DNA of 48,000 bases. Source: Owenia fusiformis (taxonomy: Eukaryota; Annelida; Polychaeta; Sabellida; Oweniidae). The notes under the pieces were generated by a model. That model ran no database searches. It was not told where the DNA came from and was given only the letters and a program-made list of their open reading frames with translations. Numbering within the stretch: position 1 is the stretch's first letter; every line of letters starts with the position of its first letter. The stretch lies in contig CAIIXF020000028.1 of NCBI GenBank assembly GCA_903813345.2, positions 1 to 48,000 on the forward strand, in the 5' to 3' direction. Shown one piece after another: positions 24,428 to 33,883 of this stretch. The position numbers were made by a program, and so were the translations under genes.

Positions 24428-25843
24428 TATTATTATTATTCTAAACCAGTTTTCTCAATAACCATAAGGTTTTTAGTAAAGTCAGTCATTTGGTCAATTT
24501 AGGTCCAGAATCTAGTTCCTCGGAAATTGGGTCAAATTTTTAGCTAGGTCAAAGGTCAAGAACTAGGTCAAATCCAGTACTTTGTCACTTTTTTCGATTT
24601 TCTCGGTCGTCCTTCAATATTTTCGATCCGGGTTTTTTTCATTGTGTTCCTTATAAAAAAGTAGAAAACCTAGGATCGATTTAGTTTTTTGATATCTCAA
24701 ACCGATTTCGAGATATCAGTGTCCGAAAACAAGGTCCAAAAAAAAAGTTCTCCGAATCAAATGTCCAGGATATTAGTCATATAGGAAATTTTCTCAGGAA
24801 TCCGAATCTGAAAACTAAATTTAGATCAGACTTCCGGTTCAGAAGTTATTGCGTTTTGAAAGCTCAAAAATCGCTAAATTTGGTGCCCATGTTAAGTCAA
24901 TGGGAAAAAAGATTTTTTTGAAGTAAAAAATATGAAATATAGACTGAGTTTAGCTAAATATAATGAAAGCTTTTAAAAGAATGGGACCTCAAAAGCCATC
25001 TAGCTTCAAAATTTGGACACCAAAATGCCTAGGTCAAAATCTAGGTCAAATTCAAAGTTTTTCCTTATTTTTGCGATTCTGACACTACAGATTAATTATA
25101 TTCTTCGAAATTTTGTATACATGTAGCCAAGAGTACGCTAATAGTGTTAGCCTTTTGCCGTCAGAAAGTATTTTGACCCACTTTTGAGATATGGTGTCCG
25201 AAAAGTAGGTCAAAATAAAAAGTTCTCCAAATTTAACGTTTGAGTTATGAATTAAGAATAGAATCTTCTCAGAAATCCGAATCTGCAAACCAAATTTCAA
25301 TTCGACTTCCGGTTCGGAAGTTATGGCGTGTCCAAAAAGTAGGTCAAAATAAAAAAATTCCAAATTTAACGTATGAGTTATGAATTAGGGGTAGAATTTT
25401 GTCAGGAATCCGAATCTGCAAATCAAATTTCGATCCAACTTCCGGTTCGGAAGTTATGACGTTTTGAAATTTCAAGAAAAATCGATCTGATGGTATCCTG
25501 ATAGAAAGTCAAGAGTAGAGAAGAAAATATTGAAAAATGCATCCATCCTTCCTTTCTGATCCTATCCTATCCTTCCTATCTACCCTTGCTTCGTATCCTC
25601 TCCTTCCTATCCTTCCTATTCTATCCCTTCTTCCTATTCTATTATATCATTCTTTCCTATTCTATCCTATAGTTCCTTCCTATTCTAACCTATCCTTCCT
25701 TCCTTTTTCATCCATCCATCCATTCATCTTTTTCTGGATGACTTAGCTTATTTTGGATGACTTGGCTTATTCTGGATGACTCGGCTAAAAAAAGTCTAGA
25801 TCTGGAGTCTGAAATTGAACTCGTTCAATTTCCAAAATCTAGT
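24428..25843 (+). mobile_element. Helentron-like body and 3' end
   Basis: Spacer TATTATTATTATT, body start CTAAACCAGTTTTCTC, DR1 near 24546, core, (TATCC)n about 25545-25710, GATGACTT/C repeats, CTAGT ending 25843. Assigned to the 5' stub at 16632. Confidence 0.8.
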
Positions 25844-27264
25844 TCTTATTCTTATTATTCTAAACCAGTTTTCTCAATAACCATAAGGTTTTCAGTAAAG
25901 TCAGTCATTTGGTCAATTTAGGTCCAGAATCTAGTTCCTCGGAAATTGGGTCAAATTTTTATCTAGGTCAAAGGTCAAGAACTAGGTCAAATCCAGTACT
26001 TTGTCACTTTCTTCGATTTTCTCGGTCGTCCTTCAATATTTTTGATCCGGGTTTTTTTCATTGTGTTCCTTATAAAAAAGGAGGAAACCTAGGGTCGATT
26101 TAGTTTTTTGATATCTCAAACCGATTTCGAGATATCAGTGTCCGAAAAGGAGGTCCAAAAAAAAGTTCTCCGAATCAAATGTCCAGGATATTAGTCTTAT
26201 AGGAAATTTTCTCAGAATTCCGAATCTGAAAACGAAATTTGGATCTGACTTCCGGTTCGGAAGTTATGGCGTTTTGAAAATTCAAAAATCGCTAAATTTG
26301 GTGCCCATGTTAAGTCAATGGGAAAAAATATTTTTTTGAAGTGAAAAATACGGAATATAGACTGAGTTCAGCTTCATATAATCAAAGCCTTTAAAAGAAG
26401 GGGACCTCAAAAGCCATCTAGCTTCACAATTTGGACACCGAAATGCCTAGGTCAAAATCTAGGTCAAATTCATAGGTTTTCCTTATTTTTTCGATTCTGA
26501 CACTACACTTTAATTATATTCTTCGAAATTGTGTATACATGTAGCTAAGAATATGCTAATAGTGTTAGCCTTTTGCCGTTAGAAAGTATTTTGACCCACT
26601 TTTGAGATATGGTGTCCGAAAAGTAGGTCAAAATAAAAAGTTCTCCAAATTGAATATATGAGTTATGAATTAAGTATAGAATTTTGTCAGGAATCTGAAT
26701 CTGCAAACCAAATGTCGATCCGACTTCCGGTTGGGAAGTTATGGCGTGTCCGAAAAGTAGGTCAAAATAAAAAATCTCCAAATTTAACGTATGAGTTATG
26801 AATTAGGGGTAGAATTTTGTCAGGAATCTGAATCTGCAAACCAAATTTCGATCCGACTTCCGGTTCGGAAGTGATAGTGTTTTGAAATTTCGAGAAAAAT
26901 CGATCTGATGGTATCCTGATAGAAAGTCAAGAGTAGAGAAGAAAATATTGAAAAATTCATCCATCCTTCCTATCTCATCCTACCCTATCCTTCCTATCTA
27001 TCCTTCCTTCATATCTTTTCCTTCCTATCCTTCCTATCCTATCCTATCCTTTCTTCCTATTCTATTCTATCCTATCCTTCTTTCTCATTCTATCCTATCG
27101 TTCTTTCCTATTCTATCCTATCCTACCTTCCTATTTTATTTATCCATCTCTTTCTAGATGACTCAGCTTATTCTGGATGACTCGGCTTATTCTGGATGAC
27201 TCGGCTAAAAAAAGTTTAGATCTGGAGTCTGAAATTGAACTTCGTTCAATTTCCAAAATCTAGT
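25844..27264 (+). mobile_element. Helentron-like body and 3' end
   Basis: Spacer, body start CTAAACCAGTTTTCTC, DR1 near 25966, core, (TATCC)n about 26960-27140, GATGACTC repeats, CTAGT ending 27264. Assigned to the 5' stub at 15073. Confidence 0.8.
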
Positions 27265-28688
27265 TATTCTTATTATTATTATTCTAAACCAGTTTTCTCA
27301 ATAACCATAAATTTTTTTAGTAAAGTCAGTCATTTGGTCAATATAGGTCCAGAATCTAGTTCCTCGGAAATTGGGTCAAATTTTTATCTAGGTCAAAGGT
27401 CAAGAACTAGGTCAAATCCAGTACTTTGTCACTTTTTTCGATTTTCTCGGTCGTCCTTTAATATTTTCGATCCGGGTTTTTTTCATTGTGTTCCTTATAA
27501 AAAAGTAGAAAACCTAGGTTCGATTTAGTTTTTTGATATCTCAAACCGATTTCGAGATATCAGTGTCCGAAAACGAGGTCCAAAAAAGGTTCTCCGAATC
27601 AAATGTCCAGGATATTAGTCTTATAGGAAATTTTCTCAGGATTCCGAATCTGAAAACGAAATTTCGATCCGACTTCCGATTCGGAAGTTATGGCGTTTTG
27701 AAAACTCAAAAATCGCTAAATTTGGTGCCCATGTTAAGTCAATGGGAAAAAATATTTTTTTGAAGTGAAAAATACGGAATATAGACTGAGTTCAGCTTCA
27801 TATAATCAAAGCCTTGAAAAGAAGGGGACCTCAAAAGCCATCTAGCTTCAAAATTTGAACACCGAAATGCCTAGGTCAAAATCTAGGTCAAATTCATAGG
27901 TTTTCCTTATTTTTTCGATTCTGACACTACACTTTAATTATATTCTTCGAAATTGTGTATACATGTAGCCAAGAATATGCTAATAGTGTTAGCCTTTTGC
28001 CGTCAGAAAGTATTTTGACCCACTTTTGAGATATGGTGTCCGAAAAGTAGGTCAAAATAAAAAGTTCTCCAAATTTAATATCTGAGTTATGAATTAAGAG
28101 TAGAATTCTGTCAGGAATCCGAATCTGCAAACTAAATTTCGATCCGACTTCCGGTTTGGAAGTTATGGCGTGTCCAAAAAGTAGGTCAAAATAAAAAATC
28201 TCCAAATTTAACGTATGAGTTATGAATTGGGGGTAGAATTTTGTCAGGAATCCGAATCTGCAAACCAAATTGCGATCCGACTTCCGGTTCGGAAGTTATG
28301 GCGTTTTGAAATTTCGAGAAAAATCGATCTGATGGTATCCTGATAGAAAGTCAAGAGTAGAGAAGAAAATATTGAAAAATTCATCCATCCTTCCTATCTC
28401 ATCCTATCTTATCCTTCCTATCTATCCTTCCTTCATATCTTTTCCTTCCTATCCTTCCTATCCTATCCTATCCTTTCTTCCTATTCTATTCTATCCTATC
28501 CTTCTTTCTTATTCTATCCTATCGTTCTTTCCTATTCTATCCTATCCTACCTTCCTATTTTATTTATCCATCTCTTTCTAGATGACTCAGCTTATTCTGG
28601 ATGACTCGGCTTATTCTGGATGACTCGGCTAAAAAAAGTCTAGATCTGGAGTCTGAAATTGAACTTCGTTCAATTTCCAAAATCTAGT
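27265..28688 (+). mobile_element. Helentron-like body and 3' end
   Basis: Spacer, body start CTAAACCAGTTTTCTC, DR1 near 27395, core, (TATCC)n about 28385-28560, GATGACTC repeats, CTAGT ending 28688. It closes the eight-element nest, with 5' stub 15012. Confidence 0.8.
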
Positions 28689-29967
28689 TATTATTATTCC
28701 ACGCAAGATTTCTCCGCACACACCGACATGTCAGCTAATTAGCATATACCATCAACCTTGACATGTTCCTGGGCTACAGGGAAATGCCTTCGTTTTTTTA
28801 ATTAGCCCCTCCCTAATTAGCCAAGGTCAAATCGCAAATTTTTACATTTTTGCACGTACAAGGAGTAACCATTTTTATTTTTTACCCAAAATTTGCATAT
28901 GCCATCCCTCACAATTGCCATTTCACATATATTCCGGGTTTTAAAATTGGGTGCCCCAAATTTGAAAAATGGGGCACCCCAGTGGGGCAAAATTTGAAAA
29001 CTGTGTATCCGATCCCAATTCTGAGCAGATATAAAGAATCGAAGCCCCTGATTCCAAATATGCTTTCGGTTTTGGAATCCGACCTCTGAGTGACCTTGAA
29101 AAGGTCAACAAGTTCAAAAATCAAAATCGCTCAAATTGATTCAAAATTGGTACCATTGTATTACACTGTACTCGGATAGAGTAAATTAGGTCACCATTTT
29201 GACCTTGACCTTTGACATTGACCTTCAAATGACCTCAAAGTTGAAAACTAGGATTTTCATTCCAATTCTTTGCAAGTATGAAGTATGGATGTCCCTGATT
29301 CTAAATATGCTTGTAGTTTTGGAATTTGACCTCCGGGTGACCTTGAAAAGGTCAAAAAGGTTAAATTGCTAAAATTGCTCAAATTGATTCGATATTGGTA
29401 CCATTGTATTACACTGTACTAAACTAGAGTAAATTAGGTCAACATTTTGACCTTGACCTTTGACCTTCACCGTAAAATGACGTAAAACTTATTTCTTGTT
29501 TTACCTGTTCAAGGAGCCACTGTAGTTATTTTTTGCATGCCTTACTCTTCCCATTTAACATATCTCTAGGGTTTATAATTTGGGTGATTTTCATTCCAAT
29601 TCTTTGCAAGTATGAAGTATGGATGTCCCTGATTCTAAATATGCTTGTGGTTTTGGAATTTGACCTCCGGGTGACCTTGAAAAGGTCAAAAAGGTTAAAT
29701 TGCTAAAATTGCTCAAATTGATTCGAAATTGGTACCATTGTATTACACTGTACTTAACTATAGTAATTAGGTCAATAAGGGTACGGGTTTTTAAATTGAG
29801 TGCCAAAATTTCAAAAATATGGCAAAATATGATATCAAATATGCTTTCGGTTTTGGAATTCGACCTCTGCGTGACCTTGAAAAAGGTCAGTTGTGCATCG
29901 AATTTGCTGCTGCGGCGAGGAACGGCATTCTACGAAATCGCCCCCGTGGCGATTTTAAATGTCTAGT
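28689..29967 (+). mobile_element. Second Helentron-like family, 3' portion with a GC-rich terminal hairpin
   Basis: Sequence unlike the main family from about 28700. It has a ~10-bp stem hairpin GGGTGCCCCA/TGGGGCACCC at about 28950-28980, three divergent internal repeats sharing CCCTGATTC-AAATATGCTT and TTGGTACCATTGTATTACAC, and many TGACCT motifs. The 3' end carries a different stem-loop, AAATCGCC-CCCGT-GGCGATTT (about 29936-29956), followed by AAATGTCTAGT ending 29967. The terminal CTAGT and the T-rich flank are shared with the main family. No 5' end was recognised. Confidence 0.65.
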
Positions 29968-30697
29968 TATTTTTCTTAGCAAGATATCTCAATAACTAGA
30001 AGACTTAGGGTAAATCTGTTTACATGGTCAGTTAGGGTATGTGACCTAGTTTCTGGGAAATGAGGTCAAATTTTTTTCTAGGTCAAAGGTCAAAATCTAG
30101 GTCAAATCTACAAATTGTCAATTATCTTTGTTATGGTTAATTATTTTTCTCAATTCTTTTTTCATCGTGTAGTTTAAAAGGAGCGCTTTTAAGTGAACTA
30201 ATTCTTTTTATTGTAACTTTTAAGAATTTTGAGAAATTTGACTTTAAAAAAAATTGAATTTTTTAAATGTTCCAAATCCATAAAAATTGGTATTAATTTA
30301 ATAGAAAATTGTCTCAAGATTCTGAATCTGAAAACGAAATTGTGATCCGACTCCCGGTTCAGGAGTTAAGACATTTTGAAATTTTGAAAAAATGATTTGA
30401 TGATATCCCCATGTCATGTCAATCAGACCAATATTTTTTTATTTCTCATTAATATCAAAGTTCAAATTAAGCTTTTAATAGTAAATTTTCTCAGGATTCC
30501 GAATCTGAAAAGAAAATTGAGATCCGACTTCCGGTTTACAAGTAATGGGCTTTTGAAATCTCAAAAAAATCCCACCGCTGCCACCAAATTGTAACAATCT
30601 CAACCCTTTCATTAATATCAGATCTCAAAATGGTTTTGAGATAAACAATCTAGATCTGGAGTCTTGAATTGAACTTGTTCAATTTCTCCAATCTAGT
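29968..30697 (+). mobile_element. Outermost Helentron-like body and 3' end
   Basis: Body start ATCTCAATAACTAGAAGAC, DR1 near 30083, divergent and shorter core, no TATCC tract, inverted repeat CTGGAGTCT, hairpin GAATTGAAC-TT-GTTCAATTTC and CTAGT ending 30697. Host RT resumes at 30698. By position it is the partner of the 5' stub at 1206. Its greater divergence from the inner copies fits its being the oldest insertion. Confidence 0.75.
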
Positions 30698-31126
30698 TAA
30701 TATTATTTTTATCACCCTTTTTAAAGATAGGACATATAATAATAATCAGGGAAAATTCCAGATTCAACGATTTTGTTAAAATAGATTCAGAGCACAGTTG
30801 TAGCATTTTGAGAGTGATATCATCAGCTCCGCATGCTTTTGAGCTGTCAAGATTTTGAATGATAGTTTTAACTTCTTAAACAGTCGTGAAAGAGATTTCA
30901 ACAAGGTTGTTGGTACGAAGAGGAAAGTTAACATCAAGGGTTTGATTTCTGAGAAAAATAGTGCAAGAACATTTCAGCTTTTTCTTCTTTAGTTTCGGCG
31001 ATTTTGTCAAGTTGTTGATTTAGGATTGTTGGAATTGGATTTTAACATTTTTACCCAGGAGTTTCTTGATATTGGACCAAAAACCGATGTTTGAGGATTT
31101 TTCTTCAGACAGATGGGAGATTATTA
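30698..31126 (-). pseudogene. Non-LTR retrotransposon ORF2, linker and start of reverse transcriptase
   Basis: Minus-strand translation gives HLSEEKSSNIGFWSNIKKLL near 31110-31050, then LDSSKACGADDITLKMLQLC near 30850, then ICPIFKKGDKNN ending at 30698. These are the pre-RT linker, the block equivalent to SKAxGxDxI, and the PxFKKGD block that precedes NYRPISLL in jockey/CR1-like RTs. At least two frameshifts and one in-frame stop break it. It continues upstream across the 31127-32873 insertion and downstream across the 1206-30697 array to the RT piece at 908-1205. Confidence 0.88.
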
Positions 31127-32873
31127 TCCCACCGAACGAAGTTCGAGGGGGATATAGAGAAACCGTCCGTCCGTCCGTCCGTTTGTCCGTCCGTCCGTCC
31201 GTCCGTCCGTGTGTCCGGGCGATAACTCCAATACCGGTTGACGGATTTGGTTCAAATTTTAAAGGCTTATGCCTTATGAGTGTAGGACCTCTGCTCGAGA
31301 AGGAATTTTCAATATGGCCGCCATTTTTCGTAAAAAATGTAATCATTGATAACTCAAATACAAGTTGACGGATTTGGCTCAAATTTTATATGCTGATGCC
31401 TAGGGACAAAGGAGTTTCGCACAAAAAATTTTTTTCAAGATGGCTGCTTAATTTCAAAATGGCGGCCATTTTTCATAAAAATACGTAATCTTTGATAACT
31501 CAAATATCAGTGAACGGATTTGGTTCAAATTTTATATGATGATGCTTAGGGACACAGTAGCTATGTTCGACAAAAAATTTTCAAGATGGCCGCTTAATTT
31601 TAAAATGGCGGCAATTTTTCGTAAAAAACGTAATCTTTGATAACTCAAATACCAGTGAACAGATTTGGTTGAAATTTTATATGCTCATGCCTAGGGACAC
31701 AGTAGCTCTGTTCAAGAAATAATTTTCAAGATGGCCACTGAATTTCAAGATTGCGGCCAATTTTCGTAAAAAACATAATCTTTGATAACTCATATACCAG
31801 TGAACGGATTTGGTTCAAATTTTATATGATGATGCCTAGGGACACAGTTGCTATGTTCGACAAAGAATTTTCAAGATGGCCGCTTTATTATCCCACCCAA
31901 CGAAGTTCGAGGGAGATATAGAGAAGCCGTCCGTCCGTTCGTCCGTTTGTCCGTCCGTCCGTGTGTCCGGGTGATAACTCCAATACCGGTTGACGGATTT
32001 GGTTAAAATTTTTAAGGCTTATGCCTTATGAGTGTAGGACCTCTGCTCGAGAAGGAATTTTCAATATGGCTGCTCAATTCAAAATGGCCGCCATTTTTCG
32101 TAAAAAATGTAATCGTTGATAACTCAAATACAAGTTGACGGATTTGGTTCAAATTTTATATGCTGATGCCTAGAGACAAAGGAGTTTCGCACAAAAAGAG
32201 ATTTTCAAGATGGCCGCTTAATTTCGAAATGGCGGCCATTTTTCGTAAAAATATGTAATCTTTGATAACTCAAATACCAGTGAACGGATTTGATTCAAAT
32301 TTTATATGATGATGCTTAGTGACACAGTAGCTATGTGCGACAAAAAATTTCAAGATGGCTGCTTAATTTCAAAATGGCGGCCATTTTTCGTAAAAATATG
32401 TAATCTTTGATAACTCAAATACCAGTGAACGGATTTGGTTCAAATTTTATATGATGATGCTTAGGGACACAGTAGCTATGTTCAACAAAAATTTTCAAGA
32501 TGGCCCTTAATTTTTTTTCAAAATGGTGGCCATTTTTCGTAAGAAACGTAATCTTTGATAACTCAAAAACCAGTGAACAGATTTGGTTGAAATTTAATAT
32601 GATTATGCCTAGGGACACAGTAGCTCTGTTCAAGAAACAATTTTCAAGATGGTGGCTGAATTTCAAGATGGGGGCCAATTTTCGTAAAAAAACATAATCT
32701 TTGATAACTCATATACTAGTGAACGGATTTGGTTCAAATTTTATATGATGATGCCTAGTTCACAATGGTATAAACTAACTTTGTGCCAAATTTCATGCTT
32801 CTTTCACAAAGTGCACAAACATTTCAACATTTACACTAGCTATAATAAGCATAATATGTTTTGTTCGGTGGGA
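31127..32873. mobile_element. Inverted-repeat element with CCGT tract and ~150-bp tandem repeats
   Basis: The ends are an 11-bp perfect inverted repeat, TCCCACCGAAC (31127-31137) and GTTCGGTGGGA (32863-32873). The left end continues GAAGTTCGAGGG, a CGAACGAAGTTCG palindrome, then a (CCGT)n tract. A second left-end-like start, ATCCCACCCAACGAAGTTCG, lies at about 31890 with its own CCGT tract, so two copies are joined or nested. The body is tandem ~150-bp units containing GATAACTCAAATACCAGTGA, GGATTTGGTTCAAATTTTAT and AAAATGGCGGCCATTTTTCG. No transposase seen; no clear target duplication. It splits the retrotransposon between endonuclease and RT. Confidence 0.75.
31163..31212 (+). repeat. (CCGT)n tract
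   Basis: About 50 bp of CCGTCCGT repeats with a few TTTG interruptions just inside the left terminus. The second tract at about 31928-31965 follows the second left-end copy. The tracts make the frequently seen but meaningless RPSVRPSV/GRTDGRTD frames on the two strands. Confidence 0.9.
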
Positions 32874-33883
32874 TTTGCTACTCCTTGGAGTTGCTGTTTT
32901 TCTAGTTGAATTTGTATAGTTTACCTTAGCATCACAAATCAAGATTTTACATAAATTTGACTGGGTCTTGTATGCATTGTAATTTTGGTCAGTGTTCCGA
33001 TGTTGAAATCGTTTATAAAGTTTAGCTTTCTTGCCTAATTCATTGGACAGCTTGCTATTAAACCAGGGTCTGTCGTTTTCCTTAATGCGTTTCAACTTGT
33101 TGGGAATATGTTTCCTAAAAATTCTGAGCAAAAAGCTGAAAAAGTCTTTTGTAAGAGAGTCTAGATTTCGATAGTTGTTAAAGAAATTATTCCAATCATG
33201 ATTAGTTATAGCCTGATTTAACATATGAGTATCTGCTTGGTCGTATTTCCATATGGTTTTACGTGCAGGTGTAGAAGCATAACCAGGTAAATCAACTTTA
33301 AACAATAAGGTATGTAGTCAGTATTCCCAATTGGGTCCAGAATTTGAACATCACCTACAAGCAATCTATCATTTGTACAGGTAAGATCGATACATGATTT
33401 TGAAGAGGTAGTAACACGTGTTGGACCTTTAACAAGTTGGTCGAAACCATTTTGGAAAAATATATCATTTAAATTCTGGCCAATGGCATCCTCAGTGCCA
33501 TTTAGCCACCAGGTTTTGGATTTCGCGTTAGAATCACCATTAAATATGATAAGATTAGGTTTGTCAGCCTTGACTAGAGATATATTTCTTTCAAAACTTT
33601 GAAAAAATTCAAAGCGTTCTTGTTTAGTCTGGCTTGGAGACCTATAAAAAACACCAAACATTATTTTCTTGCCCTTCACTTTTACTTCAAGCCAAAGTCC
33701 ACCCAGTTCAGGAAAATCAAGATCTGGTCTTTCTTTAATGAGAAGATTATTGTGGGCATAAATCATAAGGCCTCTATGTTTGGAGGAATAGTAAGGCTTA
33801 TGGAAACCTTTAATTGAAAAGTCTTCAGTAATTTTTGAATCAGAAAGGTTTCCTACCTCAGAGTCCTATAATATTTGAATTAT
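32874..33883 (-). pseudogene. Non-LTR retrotransposon ORF2, endonuclease domain and linker
   Basis: Minus strand: GLMIYAHNNLLIK near 33770, then LWLEVKVKGKKIMFGVFYRS, then NLIIFNGDSNAKSKTWW near 33530 (the GDFNAxxxxW block, here GDSNAK), CIDLTCTND near 33390, and NTDYIPYCLKL near 33315 at the SDHxPI position, where the histidine is replaced. A frameshift at about 33300 leads into WKYDQADTHMLNQAI and NDRPWFNSKLSNELGKKAKL, the linker before the RT. This is the apurinic-endonuclease (EEP) type found in jockey/CR1-like elements. A further frameshift and stop lie near 33855-33870. The missing SDH histidine and frameshifts make it non-functional. Confidence 0.9.

Larger units (their letters stand above)
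1206..30697 (+). mobile_element. 29.5 kb nested array of Helentron/HINE-like non-autonomous elements
   Basis: Twelve 5' ends (TAGACTCCAGAT hairpin) and seventeen family 3' ends (hairpin then CTAGT), plus one 3' end of a second family, lie in the same orientation between 1206 and 30697. The anatomy matches Helentron-derived elements (DINE-1/HINE): an 11-bp 5' sub-terminal repeat AGACTCCAGAT whose inverse ATCTGGAGTCT lies just before the 3' stem-loop, a central microsatellite, and insertion between two Ts without other target duplication. The flanks GTAATTAT and TAATATT join to restore the host RT frame (GDKNNINNYRP). No Rep/helicase protein is present, so the copies depend on an autonomous partner elsewhere. 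Order of 5' and 3' ends shows that copies inserted into one another, mostly in the TTATT spacer behind the 5' hairpin. Confidence 0.85.

Noticed and set aside
1283-28581. Many open frames of 60-113 codons (for example products starting MISQTDFEISVSE, MVNLGPESSSS or MANFYFDLLFGH)
   Set aside because: They recur with the repeat units, on both strands over the same bases, and are broken by indels between copies. They follow the element family, not codon constraint.
2418-28581. Serine/proline/isoleucine-rich frames (SFLPILFYPIL type)
   Set aside because: Translations of TATCC/TTCCTATCC microsatellites; low complexity in every copy.
1206-30697. Array interpreted as a CRISPR or classical satellite
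   Set aside because: Units differ in length (about 0.7-2.7 kb), each has defined transposon ends, and order of ends follows nesting; spacers are not unique short sequences and the genome is eukaryotic.
1206-30697. Canonical Helitron (5' TC, 3' CTRR, A|T insertion)
   Set aside because: The 3' hairpin plus CTAG fits, but the 5' end is TAGACTCC and both empty sites show T|T, and an inverted copy of the 5' end lies before the 3' hairpin; these fit Helentron-type elements better.
31020-31382. Overlapping 120-codon and 100-codon frames with RTDGRTDKRTDG and SVRPSVRPSVRP
   Set aside because: Both come from the (CCGT)n tract and inverted-repeat element; the only real homology here is the RT linker upstream of 31126.
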